A stretch of 64,000 bases of DNA from Pseudomonadota bacterium (GTDB taxonomy: Bacteria > Pseudomonadota > Gammaproteobacteria > Steroidobacterales > Steroidobacteraceae): NCBI GenBank assembly GCA_025356815.1, contig JANXQL010000026.1, forward strand, positions 62,001-126,000, given 5' to 3'. The position numbers were made by a program, and so were the translations under genes. Below are positions 19,055-27,622 of this stretch, piece after piece. The notes below the pieces were generated by a model that saw nothing but the letters and a program-made list of their open reading frames with translations, made no database searches and had not been told where the DNA came from. The stretch's first letter is position 1. Every line of letters starts with the position of its first letter.

Positions 19055-20044
19055 ATGAAGCTCGCAAGTCTCAAGCACGGCCGTGATGGCCGGCTGGTCG
19101 TCGTCGACGCGGACCTCAGGCACTACGCAATCGCCGCCGGCGTCGCTGCAACCCTGCAGGATGCGCTCGACGACTGGGGGCGCTGCGCACCGCGCCTGCA
19201 CGACCTTGCCGTGACGCTGGCCGCCCACCAGGCGAAGGAAGCGCTCTCGTTCGAGCCTGCCGCCTGTGCCTCGCCGCTGCCGAGGGCGTACCACTGGGTC
19301 GACGGCTCGGCCTACGTCAACCACGTGGAGCTCGTGCGCAAGGCGCGCGGTGCGCAGCTGCCGCCCTCGTTCTGGGTCGACCCGCTGGTCTACCAGGGCG
19401 GCAGCGACGACTTCCTCGGACCGACCGAGGACGCGCCATTCGCGAGCGAGGAATACGGCATCGACTTCGAGGCCGAGGTCGCCGTGATCGTCGGCGACGT
19501 GCCCATGGGCTCCACCGCCGCCGAGGTGCGCGGCCGCGGCGACATCCGGCTGGTCATGCTCGTCAACGACTGGAGCCTGCGAAACCTGATCCCGGGCGAG
19601 CTCGCCAAGGGCTTCGGCTTCTACCAATCGAAGCCCGCCACGGCGTTCTCGCCGGTGGCCGTGACCCCCGACGAACTGGGCGCGGCCTGGCACGACTGCA
19701 AACTCCACCTGCCGCTGCACAGCGCGATCAACGGCACGCCGTTCGGCCGGCCCGAGGCGGGGGAGGACATGACCTTCGACTTCAGCCAGCTCATCGAGCA
19801 CTGTGCCCGCACCCGCAACCTGCGCGCAGGCACCATTGTCGGCTCCGGGACCGTTTCCAACTACGACCGCAGCCGGGGCTCGGCCTGCATCGCCGAACGC
19901 CGGATGCTGGAGCAGCTGGACGGCGGCAGCGCCACGACTCCGTTCCTCGCCTACGGCGACCAGGTCCGGATCGAGATGTTCGACGCCCGCGGCCGCAGCC
20001 TGTTCGGGGCCATCGAGCAGCGAGTCATCCGCCCCTGGCGTTGA
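19055..20044 (+). CDS. fumarylacetoacetate hydrolase family protein
   Basis: A 329-residue FAH-family hydrolase that cleaves a C-C bond in a beta-diketone product of ring cleavage, classically fumarylacetoacetate to fumarate and acetoacetate. Seen: the metal-binding EEYGIDFEAEVAVIVG segment, VNDWSLRN (Asp ligand), FYQSKPATAFSP and GSGTVSNYD. GGAG lies before ATG 19055. Its tight linkage to the homogentisate dioxygenase-like gene assigns it to the same operon and to fumarylacetoacetate or a homologue. The length fits the bacterial two-gene homogentisate clusters. It lacks the N-terminal SH3-like extension of mammalian FAH. Confidence 0.87.
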   Translation: MKLASLKHGRDGRLVVVDADLRHYAIAAGVAATLQDALDDWGRCAPRLHDLAVTLAAHQAKEALSFEPAACASPLPRAYHWVDGSAYVNHVELVRKARGAQLPPSFWVDPLVYQGGSDDFLGPTEDAPFASEEYGIDFEAEVAVIVGDVPMGSTAAEVRGRGDIRLVMLVNDWSLRNLIPGELAKGFGFYQSKPATAFSPVAVTPDELGAAWHDCKLHLPLHSAINGTPFGRPEAGEDMTFDFSQLIEHCARTRNLRAGTIVGSGTVSNYDRSRGSACIAERRMLEQLDGGSATTPFLAYGDQVRIEMFDARGRSLFGAIEQRVIRPWR

Positions 20045-20131
20045 ACCGAACCCCTGGGGGAGGTGGTGCCGGCGCCGGCGCTCGCGCAAAATGGGGCCCC
20101 GGCCCCCGCCGCCGCAGGACACCCGCGCGTC

Positions 20132-20803
20132 ATGAGCTCCGTGCAGACCGAGACGATCGGACTTAAGGCCGCCGATGGCCACCGCTTCGACACCTTCCGA
20201 GCGACGCCCGCCGGCACGCCGCGCGGCGCGGTCGTCGTCGTGCAGGAGATCTTCGGCGTCAACGCTCACATCCAGGCCGTGGCCCGGCAGTACGCCGAGG
20301 AGGGGTTCCTGGCGCTGGCGCCGGCGCTGTACGACCGTGTCCAGCGCCGCGCCGACATCCCGTACGCCGACGTGCCCGCCGGCCGGGCGCTGCGTGACGC
20401 GCTCAAGGTCGAGCAGACCCTGCTCGACCTGAAGGCGACCATCGACGTGGCCGGCAGCGCCGGCCGGGTCGGCATCGTCGGCTACTGCTGGGGCGGTACG
20501 ATGGCCTACGTCGCCGCCTGCCACCTGCCGCTCGCCGCCGGCATCTGCTACTACGGCGGAGGCATGACGAAGTTCCTCGACCGCACGCCCAAGTGCCCGG
20601 TCATGTTCCACTTCGGTGAGCGCGACACGATCATCCCGCCATCCGATGTCGACCAGATCAGGAAAGCCTACCCGCTCGGCCACTACCACGTGTACGCGGC
20701 GGACCACGGCTTCAACTGCACCGAACGACCCTCGTTTGATCCCCCGAGCGCGACGCTGGCCCTGCAGCGCACGTTAGAATTCCTGCACCGCCACGTTGGC
20801 TGA
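20132..20803 (+). CDS. dienelactone hydrolase family protein
   Basis: A 223-residue alpha/beta hydrolase of the dienelactone hydrolase type, which opens lactones such as those of modified ortho-cleavage. The Cys-Asp-His triad is visible: nucleophile in GYCWGG, Asp in ERDTIIPP and His in ADHGFN. A GTG at 20063 would extend it by 23 residues of low-complexity Pro/Ala sequence. I prefer ATG 20132, although its Shine-Dalgarno is weak (AGGA, long spacing). It follows the FAH gene by 87 bases in the same direction and may join the aromatic/lactone catabolism there. The substrate is not identifiable. Confidence 0.85.
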   Translation: MSSVQTETIGLKAADGHRFDTFRATPAGTPRGAVVVVQEIFGVNAHIQAVARQYAEEGFLALAPALYDRVQRRADIPYADVPAGRALRDALKVEQTLLDLKATIDVAGSAGRVGIVGYCWGGTMAYVAACHLPLAAGICYYGGGMTKFLDRTPKCPVMFHFGERDTIIPPSDVDQIRKAYPLGHYHVYAADHGFNCTERPSFDPPSATLALQRTLEFLHRHVG

Positions 20804-20863
20804 CCGACGACGCTGCCGGCGCCGGCGCGCCGTGCGCCACACCAGACTCGAGTGAGTAAAGAT

Positions 20864-22333
20864 ATGACGAAGACACTGACCCTTGCCGATCCCACCCTGC
20901 TGCGCGAGCAGTGCTATGTCGACGGACAGTGGATCGACGCCGACGACGGCGCGAAGTTCCCGGTCACCAATCCCGCCTCTGGCGAAGTGCTTGGCCACGT
21001 GCCGCGCTGCGGTGCGAACGAGACCCGCCGCGCGATCGAGGCCGCCAAGCGAGCACTGCCGGGCTGGGCCGCGACCCCGGCCAAGACCCGCGGCAAGATG
21101 CTGTGCAAGTTCGCCGATCTGATGATGGAGAACGCCGATGACCTCGGCCGGCTGATGACCGCCGAGCAGGGCAAGCCGCTCGCCGAGGCGAAGGGCGAGA
21201 TCGGCTACGCCGCCTCGTTCTACGAGTGGTTCGGCGAGGAGGGTCGGCGCGTCTACGGCGATGTGATCCCCTCGCCGGCCGGCGACAAGCGCCTGTTCGC
21301 GCTGCGCCAGCCGGTCGGGGTCGTCGGCGCGATCACGCCATGGAACTTCCCCGCGGCGATGATTACCCGCAAGGCGGGCGCGGCGCTCGCAGCCGGCTGC
21401 ACGATCGTGACCAAGCCTGCGGAGTCGACCCCGTTCTCGGCGCTCGCGCAGGCCCACCTTGCCGCGCGCGCCGGCATCCCGGCAGGCGTGTTCAACGTCG
21501 TGACCGGCAAAGCCGCGGCGATCGGCGGCGAACTGACCTCAAACCCGCTCGTGGCGAAGATCACCTTCACCGGCTCCACCGAGATCGGCAAGCTGCTGAT
21601 GTCGCAGTGTGCCGGTACCGTCAAGAAGGTCTCGCTCGAGCTCGGCGGCAACGCACCATTCATCGTTTTCGATGACGCAGACCTCGATGCCGCGGTGCTC
21701 GGCGCGATCGCGAGCAAGTACCGCAATACCGGCCAGACCTGCGTCTGTGCGAATCGCCTGCTGGTGCAGGCCGGCGTCTACGACGCGTTCGTCGCCAAGC
21801 TCATCGAGGCGACCAGCAAGCTGCGCGTCGGCAACGGCCTCGAGGGGCCGACCGAGCAGGGCCCGCTGATCGACGCGAAGGCGGTCGACAAGGTCGAGGA
21901 GCACGTCGCCGACGCGCTCGCCAAGGGTGCGAAGCTCGTGCTCGGCGGCAAGCGGCATGCGCTCGGCGGCACCTTCTACGAGCCGACGATCCTGACGGGG
22001 GTCACGCCTGCGATGAAGGTTGCGCGCGAGGAAACCTTCGGTCCGGTCGCGCCGATCTTCCGGTTCGAGACCGAGGCCGAGGCCATCCGCATGGCCAACG
22101 ACACCGAGTTCGGTCTGGCCGCCTACTTCTTCACCCGAGACCTCGCCCGCTCATGGCGGGTGGCCGAGGCGCTCGAGTACGGCATCGTCGGCCTCAACAC
22201 CGGCATCATCTCGACCGAGGAGGCGCCGTTCGGCGGCTGGAAGGAGTCGGGCACCGGCCGCGAGGGCTCGCGTCATGGCATTCTCGACTACACCGAGCTC
22301 AAGTACCTGTGCATGGGCGGCATGATGCCTTGA
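20864..22333 (+). CDS. gabD: NAD(P)-dependent succinate-semialdehyde dehydrogenase (GabD-type)
   Basis: A 489-residue aldehyde dehydrogenase; with the GTG at 20852 it would be 493. Seen: ITPWNFPAAMITRK, the FTGSTEIGK cofactor loop, catalytic Glu in LELGG, catalytic Cys in GQTCVCANR, and the C-terminal EEAPFGGWKESGTGREGS typical of GabD. It oxidises succinate semialdehyde, or a related semialdehyde, to the acid for entry to the TCA cycle. Neither start has a strong ribosome site; GAG about ten bases before ATG 20864 is slightly better. The next gene starts on its own stop (TTGA), so they are coupled. Family certain, precise substrate inferred. Confidence 0.9.
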   Translation: MTKTLTLADPTLLREQCYVDGQWIDADDGAKFPVTNPASGEVLGHVPRCGANETRRAIEAAKRALPGWAATPAKTRGKMLCKFADLMMENADDLGRLMTAEQGKPLAEAKGEIGYAASFYEWFGEEGRRVYGDVIPSPAGDKRLFALRQPVGVVGAITPWNFPAAMITRKAGAALAAGCTIVTKPAESTPFSALAQAHLAARAGIPAGVFNVVTGKAAAIGGELTSNPLVAKITFTGSTEIGKLLMSQCAGTVKKVSLELGGNAPFIVFDDADLDAAVLGAIASKYRNTGQTCVCANRLLVQAGVYDAFVAKLIEATSKLRVGNGLEGPTEQGPLIDAKAVDKVEEHVADALAKGAKLVLGGKRHALGGTFYEPTILTGVTPAMKVAREETFGPVAPIFRFETEAEAIRMANDTEFGLAAYFFTRDLARSWRVAEALEYGIVGLNTGIISTEEAPFGGWKESGTGREGSRHGILDYTELKYLCMGGMMP

Positions 22334-23532
22334 AGACGCGCGCGCTGTCCGAGCGCGCGCTGATCGTGCTGCTCGCGGCCATCACGGCCTCGGGCCCGGT
22401 CAGCCTGAACATCTACATGCCGGTCGTGCCGATGGCACGGGCGGCGTTTGGCGTGAGCGTCGCGGCGGCAAGCACCACGGTCAGCGCGCCGTTGATCGCC
22501 TTTGCATTCGGTCTGTTCCTCTACGGCCCCCTGTCCGACCACTATGGCAGGCGCCCGGTGATCCTGACGGGACTCGGCATCTACCTGGGCGGGCTGCTGC
22601 TCGCGCTGTTCGCGCCGTCGATCGGTGCGCTGACCGTCGGTCGGGTGATCGCGGCGCTGGGCACCTCCGCCGGGGTCACCGTCGCGCGCGCGGCCATGGG
22701 CGATCTGTACGCGCGCGAGAAGATGGCCCACAAGCTCGCGACGCTGACGATGGTCATGGTGACGGCGAACGCTCTGGCGCCGGCCGTCGGCGGAGCGCTC
22801 GCTGAGGCGTTCGGCTGGCAGGCGGTGTTCGTCGTGCTGCTGGTGAGCGCGCTGGCAATCGCATTCGCAACCTGGCGTTGGCTGCCGGAAACCCGTCGCA
22901 GCGGCGAAGGCCAGGGGCCGCGCCACATTCTCCAGGCGACGACGGGCCTGCTGCGGCAGCGGACGTTCGTCGGGCTCGCGCTGCAGAGCGCCGTGATCTA
23001 CGCGATCTTCTTTGTGTTCGTCGCCCTCGTGCCGTACGTGTTCAGGAACCTCGGCCGCTCCGCCGCCGAGTACGGCCTGTGGTACCTGATCATCTCGATC
23101 GGCTACTTCACGGGCAACTGGTGCGTGTCGCGCTACACGTACCGTTTCGGCGTCGCGCGCCTGATCTCGGCCGGCATCGCGATCCAGGCCGTCGCGGCAC
23201 TGGCCGGCTGGCTGCTGGCGCTTGGTGGGCTGTGGCATCCGTTCTGGCTGTTCGCACCGTGGGGCCTGATCGGATTTGCGCAGGGCCTAGCGCTGCCGAA
23301 CCTGACCGCGAGCGCGGTGGCGCTCGCGCCACGCCACGCAGGCGCAGCGTCCGGCCTGCTCGGCTTCATCCAGCAGATCGTCGGCGCACTCGCCGTGCAG
23401 ATGATGGCGGTCACCCCGACGGTGAACCCGAAGCCGCTCACCCTGTTCATTGCCGCCTGCGCCATGACCGCATGGCTCGCGCACGTGCTCGGCACACGCG
23501 ACAGGGTGTCGCCGACGCCGTCCAGCGACTAG
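22330..23532 (+). CDS. MFS exporter, Bcr/CflA-type drug efflux transporter
   Basis: A 400-residue twelve-helix major facilitator. Seen: an N-terminal helix ending in SLNIYMPVVPMAR, the inter-helix 2-3 signature GPLSDHYGRRPV, an APAVGGALAEAFGW motif-C-like segment in helix 5 and hydrophobic segments to about residue 385. This layout is that of the Bcr/CflA drug exporters, inner-membrane proton antiporters. The start is TTG at 22330 overlapping the gabD stop as TTGA, giving MKTRALSER then the first helix; GGGCGG precedes it. The coupling to a semialdehyde dehydrogenase is not obviously functional. Substrate unknown. Confidence 0.87.
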   Translation: MKTRALSERALIVLLAAITASGPVSLNIYMPVVPMARAAFGVSVAAASTTVSAPLIAFAFGLFLYGPLSDHYGRRPVILTGLGIYLGGLLLALFAPSIGALTVGRVIAALGTSAGVTVARAAMGDLYAREKMAHKLATLTMVMVTANALAPAVGGALAEAFGWQAVFVVLLVSALAIAFATWRWLPETRRSGEGQGPRHILQATTGLLRQRTFVGLALQSAVIYAIFFVFVALVPYVFRNLGRSAAEYGLWYLIISIGYFTGNWCVSRYTYRFGVARLISAGIAIQAVAALAGWLLALGGLWHPFWLFAPWGLIGFAQGLALPNLTASAVALAPRHAGAASGLLGFIQQIVGALAVQMMAVTPTVNPKPLTLFIAACAMTAWLAHVLGTRDRVSPTPSSD

Positions 23533-23541
23533 ACTCGAACG

Positions 23542-24255
23542 ATGCTCGGGCGCTTCCTCGAACTGTCGCTCACCACGCCGCGGATCCTCGAATCCTGGCA
23601 GTGGTACCAGCGCCTCGGGTTCGTGCCGGCCACCGACGGCGGCGTCTGGGACCACCCTTACGCGGTGGTGACTGACGGTCGCATCTCGGTGGGCCTGCAC
23701 GACGCCCCACTCGTGGGACCGCGACTTACCTATGTGCAGCCGGGGCTGGCGCGGCACGTCGAGGCGCTGACCGCGCGCGGCGTGGAGTTCGAGCGCTGCA
23801 CGCTCGGCGAGCACAGCTTCAACGAGGCGCTGTTCCCAACCCCGGACGGGCATGGCGTGCGCCTGCTCGAGGCACGCACCTACTCGATGCCGGCACAGCT
23901 GCCGCTCGCGCCGCTGGGATGGTTCGAGGAGATCGCGCTGCCGGTGCGCAACCTCGACGCCGCGGTCGGTTACTGGGAGGACATGGGCTTCGTGGCGGTC
24001 AGCGAGGAGAGCGAGCCGTGGGCGCATGTCTCACTGACCAGCGATACGCTGAACGTCGGCCTGCACGTGACGAACGCCCTCGAGGGCCCAACGCTGGTGT
24101 TCAGCACGGAGGATCGCGCTGCGCTGGATCGGCGTCTGGCAGATGCCGGTATCACGCCGCAGCGGCGCCTGCCGGGCGCGCTCGATCCGGCGGGGCACCT
24201 GCTGCTGCATGCCCCGGAGGGTACGCCGCTGTGGATTGTCCCGCCGCCTGCGTAG
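23542..24255 (+). CDS. VOC (glyoxalase/dioxygenase) family protein, two tandem domains
   Basis: A 237-residue protein made of two vicinal-oxygen-chelate beta-alpha-beta-beta-beta units, roughly 1-115 and 125-235. The first begins with FLELSLTTP and ends LFPTPDGHGVRLLEA; the second begins EIALPVRNLDAAVGYW and ends DPAGHLLLHAPEG. VOC proteins include glyoxalase I, ring-cleavage dioxygenases and antibiotic-sequestering proteins. The classical His/Glu metal ligands are only partly evident, so an enzymatic role is uncertain. It lies 9 bases after the MFS exporter, so a resistance or detoxification pairing with it is possible. Confidence 0.75.
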   Translation: MLGRFLELSLTTPRILESWQWYQRLGFVPATDGGVWDHPYAVVTDGRISVGLHDAPLVGPRLTYVQPGLARHVEALTARGVEFERCTLGEHSFNEALFPTPDGHGVRLLEARTYSMPAQLPLAPLGWFEEIALPVRNLDAAVGYWEDMGFVAVSEESEPWAHVSLTSDTLNVGLHVTNALEGPTLVFSTEDRAALDRRLADAGITPQRRLPGALDPAGHLLLHAPEGTPLWIVPPPA

Positions 24256-24258
24256 CCG

Positions 24259-25671
24259 TCAGACGACGCGCGAGAACCGCGGCTGGGGCGAGGTCGCCAC
24301 CGCCTTGTTCAGGTGCGCGTCGAACACCATCGCGACGTTGCGCATCAGCAACCGGCCGCGCGCGGTGATGCGCAGCGAGCGACCCTCGCGGGCGACCAGG
24401 TCGTCCGCTTCCAGCGGCGCTAGCGCCGCAAGTTCGCCGGCGAAATACCGCTCGAACTCGATGCCGTGGCGCGCTTCGATCGGCGCGAACTCGAGGCGTG
24501 TAGCGCACATCAGTTGCTGGATCACGTCGCGACGCAGGCGATCATCCGGCTCCAGCGCGACACCACGCTGCACCGCGAGGCTGCCGGCGTCGATCATCCG
24601 GTAGTACTCGGGCAGCGACTTCGCGTTCTGAGCGTAGGTATCGCCGACCTTCGAGATGGAGCTGACGCCGATCGCGATCAGGTCGCACTCGGCGCGCGTC
24701 GAGTAGCCCTGGAAGTTACGCTGCAGGGTACCAGCCTGCTGCGAGCGCACCAGTTCGTCGGTCGGCAGCGCAAAGTGGTCCATGCCGATGTAGACGTAGC
24801 CGGCCTCGGTCAGTGTCTCGACCGTGAGGCCGAGCAGGCCGAGCTTCTCGGCGGGGGAGATCAGGTCCTCGACCTTGATCTGCCGCTGCGGCTTGAACAG
24901 GTGCGGCAGGTGCGCGTAGCTGTAGGCGGCGATGCGGTCGGGACGCGCATTGATGATCATCTCGAGCGTGCGCGCAAAGCTCACGCGGGACTGCTTTGGC
25001 AGGCCGTAGATCAGGTCGACGCTGACCGAATCGATGTGCAGTCTGGGATCGCGCGTCGCGGCGATCAGCGCGAGCGTGTCCTCGGCCGACTGCACGCGGT
25101 TGACCGCGACCTGCACGTCGGCGTCAAAGTCCTGCACGCCGAGGCTGACGCGGTTGAAGCCGAGCCGCGACAGCGTCGCCAGCCGCTCGACCGATACGGT
25201 GCGCGGGTCGATCTCGATCGAGTACTCCCGACCCGGGTCGTCGCGCAGCGTGAACCGCTCGCGCAGTTTGGCGAACACCGACTCGAGTTCGGCGTCGCTG
25301 AAGAACGTCGGCGTGCCGCCGCCGAAATGCAGCTGGTCGACGGCCCGGCTGCGGTCGAACAGCACACCCTGCCGATCGATCTCCAGGAACAGGCGCTCCA
25401 GATACCCCGTCGCGCGGCCGTGGTCGCGGGTGATGACCTTGTTGCAGCCGCAGTAGAAGCACGGGCTCTCGCAGAATGGCACGTGCACGTAAATGGACAG
25501 GGGTTTGGGGTCAAGCGTGTTGCTCGCGCGCGCCGCAGCCTCGTATTCGGCGATGCCGAAGCCGGGATGGAACTGCACCGCGGTGGGGTAGGAGGTGTAG
25601 CGCGGACCCGGTCCGTCGTAGCGACGGACGAGGTCCGCATCGAAGATCGTCGTGGCGGAAACTGGGTTCAT
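24259..25671 (-). CDS. hemN: oxygen-independent coproporphyrinogen III oxidase
   Basis: A 470-residue radical-SAM enzyme that converts coproporphyrinogen III to protoporphyrinogen IX without oxygen. Seen: an N-terminal YTSYPTAVQFHPGF, the 4Fe-4S motif CESPCFYC followed by GC (the HemN-specific extra Cys), HFGGGTPTF, YSIEIDPRTV and YIGMDHFALP. These separate true HemN from HemW. hemF, the oxygen-dependent isozyme, is also in the window, so the organism can make haem with or without oxygen. Its stop lies 4 bases from the convergent VOC gene. No FNR box was recognised in the 92 bases before the start. Confidence 0.95.
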   Translation of the reverse strand: MNPVSATTIFDADLVRRYDGPGPRYTSYPTAVQFHPGFGIAEYEAAARASNTLDPKPLSIYVHVPFCESPCFYCGCNKVITRDHGRATGYLERLFLEIDRQGVLFDRSRAVDQLHFGGGTPTFFSDAELESVFAKLRERFTLRDDPGREYSIEIDPRTVSVERLATLSRLGFNRVSLGVQDFDADVQVAVNRVQSAEDTLALIAATRDPRLHIDSVSVDLIYGLPKQSRVSFARTLEMIINARPDRIAAYSYAHLPHLFKPQRQIKVEDLISPAEKLGLLGLTVETLTEAGYVYIGMDHFALPTDELVRSQQAGTLQRNFQGYSTRAECDLIAIGVSSISKVGDTYAQNAKSLPEYYRMIDAGSLAVQRGVALEPDDRLRRDVIQQLMCATRLEFAPIEARHGIEFERYFAGELAALAPLEADDLVAREGRSLRITARGRLLMRNVAMVFDAHLNKAVATSPQPRFSRVV

Positions 25672-25763
25672 GGCAGGACCGTACCCGCTCGGGAACGCGA
25701 GTCGCCACCGGGGAAATACGGACGCGCCTGCGGCATGGCCTAACTCCCTGAAAATATTTAACT

Positions 25764-26534
25764 TTAGTGCGTGGCCGGCACGGCGTCGCCCCCGCGGCTA
25801 CCCACCAGAGTGAAGCGGACGGCGAGTTCGTCGCGGACCTGCAGCGCGCCCAGGGCCACACTGTAAGGGATCAGGCCGAGCCGCGTCTGCTGCACCCGGA
25901 ACTCGCCGCTGGCGACCACCGAGCCGTCGGCGGCAGCGCGGATCGCCACCGGCACGTCGAGCGACGTCGCCACGCCGCGCACCTCGATCAGCGCGTGCGC
26001 GGTCAGCCCGGTCGCGGGTCCGTCCAGCGTGCCGGTCACGCGCAGCTCCGGATAGCGCTCGGCATCGAGCTGGTCCGGGCCGAGCAGGTGGCGGCGCGTG
26101 CCTTCGATGTCGGCCGCGCTCGGCACGCTCTCGAACTCCGCCCCGGCGACGGCACGTGCGGCGCTCTCGTCGATGCGCAGCGCCGCGATGGGCAGGCGAA
26201 GCTGGAACGTGCCGGGATGGCGGTCATCGCCGGGCACGAACTCGCCCTTCATGTCCCGCGCGAGCAGCACATGGTTGTGGCCGAAGCGGGCCAGGGCGCC
26301 GTCCCGATACGCGAGAATGCGCAGCTCCGAGCGTGCGTCGTCGAGTTGGTAGCGGGGGCCCGTCGCGACCGTGGGTGCCGTGGCCGCGGGCCGCTGGACC
26401 GGCCGCCGCGCGGAGCCGGTCGGCGGTGCGTTCATCAGCAGTGCGCAGCCGCCCAGCAGCAGGCACGCGAGGACGGCGAGCGCGCCGTATCCGCTGCTAG
26501 ACTGCGACCACCCTTCCGGATCCCGTCCTTGCAA
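25764..26534 (-). CDS. YceI-like lipoprotein
   Basis: About 256 residues. After a short N-terminus there is a hydrophobic segment ending LLLGGC, a lipobox, so this is an outer-envelope lipoprotein. Then come a Pro/Ala-rich linker and a YceI-like lipocalin domain with YQLDDARSELRILAYRDG, FGHNHVLLAR, FQLRLPIAALRID and the C-terminal LGLIPYSVALGALQVRDEL. YceI proteins bind isoprenoid or other amphiphilic lipids in the periplasm. The start is uncertain: TTG at 26534 has GGGGAGG five bases upstream. There is no ATG near, and a much longer frame upstream would overlap the divergent promoter region. Confidence 0.75.
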   Translation of the reverse strand: MQGRDPEGWSQSSSGYGALAVLACLLLGGCALLMNAPPTGSARRPVQRPAATAPTVATGPRYQLDDARSELRILAYRDGALARFGHNHVLLARDMKGEFVPGDDRHPGTFQLRLPIAALRIDESAARAVAGAEFESVPSAADIEGTRRHLLGPDQLDAERYPELRVTGTLDGPATGLTAHALIEVRGVATSLDVPVAIRAAADGSVVASGEFRVQQTRLGLIPYSVALGALQVRDELAVRFTLVGSRGGDAVPATH

Positions 26535-26641
26535 CACAACCTCCCCGCCGACACCGGTCCGCCCCGGCTGTGCCCGACCTGGGGCAACGGCCGACGTCTC
26601 GCTGCGTGGCAGGGTACCCCGCCGGTACGCACCGCACACCC

Positions 26642-27622
26642 ATGATCCTGCGCAGGCTGCCGTTTGACGCCTTCCTGCTCGCGATCGGTGCGGCGATCGC
26701 GCTGGCCACGCTTGCCCCGGCCATCGGCGCCCGCAACGGACCGCTGCACCTGGACCTCGCCACCGGCGCCGCGATCAGCCTCGTGTTCTTCCTCCACGGC
26801 GCCGCCCTGCCGCTGGAAGCGCTCGCCAGCGGGGTGCGCGCGCTGCGCGTGCACCTGCTGGTGCAGGGCACCACCTGGATCCTGTTCCCGGCCCTGGGTG
26901 CGTTGCTGCTGGCGCTGGCCGGAAACGCCTTGCCCGTGGGCCTCGCGCTCGGGTTCTTCCTGCTGTGCGCGGTCTCCTCGACGATCTCCTCGTCGGTTGC
27001 GATGACCGCGATCGCCGGCGGCAACGTCGCCGCAGCGCTGTTCAACGCCACCCTGTCGGGGGTGCTCGGCGTCGTGCTCACGCCGTTGTATGTAGGCCTC
27101 GTCGCACACAGCAGCGGCGGCGGCAATTCGCTGGCTGGCGCCATGGGCGCCGTCGCGCTGCGCGTGCTGCTGCCGTTGGCCATCGGCCAGCTGGCGCGCC
27201 CGCTGCTCGGGGCCCTGCTCATCCGCCACCGCACGCTGGTGGCCTACGTCGACCGCGGCTCGATCGTACTGATCGTTTACGGAGCGTTCTGCGACTCGAT
27301 CCTCGCCGGCGCGTGGACTCGCGGCTCGCTCACGGCGGTGATGACCGTCGCGCTGCTCGCGATCGCGCTGTTCGCGCTGGTAACGCTGCTGCTGCAGCGC
27401 GCGACGCGGCTGCTCGGCTTTGAGCGGGGTGACGCGATCGCGGTCGTGTTCTGCGGCTCGCAGAAGAGTCTCGCCAATGGCCTGCCGATCGCGCGGGTGA
27501 TGTTCGGCAGCTCGCCGGCGCTGGGCTTCATCGTGCTGCCGCTTATCATCTACCATCAGGTGCAGCTGATGTTCGGCGCGGTCCTGGCGCGCCGCCACGC
27601 GCGGGGCTCCAATCGACCATGA
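26642..27622 (+). CDS. bile acid:sodium symporter family transporter
   Basis: A 326-residue inner-membrane protein with about ten hydrophobic helices, matching the bacterial bile-acid/sodium symporter (BASS, SBF-like) family. Seen: SLVFFLHGAALPLEA in the second helix, LCAVSSTISSSVAMT in the substrate/Na-binding core, FNATLSGVLGVVLTP, and VFCGSQKSLANGLPIA in the crossover helix. Such carriers take up bile acids, pantoate, keto acids and other organic anions. The final codons overlap the next gene by 4 bases (ATGA), so it is coupled to a CoA-transferase-family enzyme, suggesting uptake of an acid that is then thioesterified. Confidence 0.87.
   Translation: MILRRLPFDAFLLAIGAAIALATLAPAIGARNGPLHLDLATGAAISLVFFLHGAALPLEALASGVRALRVHLLVQGTTWILFPALGALLLALAGNALPVGLALGFFLLCAVSSTISSSVAMTAIAGGNVAAALFNATLSGVLGVVLTPLYVGLVAHSSGGGNSLAGAMGAVALRVLLPLAIGQLARPLLGALLIRHRTLVAYVDRGSIVLIVYGAFCDSILAGAWTRGSLTAVMTVALLAIALFALVTLLLQRATRLLGFERGDAIAVVFCGSQKSLANGLPIARVMFGSSPALGFIVLPLIIYHQVQLMFGAVLARRHARGSNRP

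Noticed and set aside
17740-19074. Leftward extension of the FadB-like gene across the dioxygenase
   Set aside because: Antisense to the dioxygenase gene and interrupted in function by the divergent promoter region. A good ribosome site marks the start at 17739.
25672-25763. FNR/Anr box before hemN
   Set aside because: The AT-rich patch TTAAATATTTT is present but does not fit TTGAT-N4-ATCAA.
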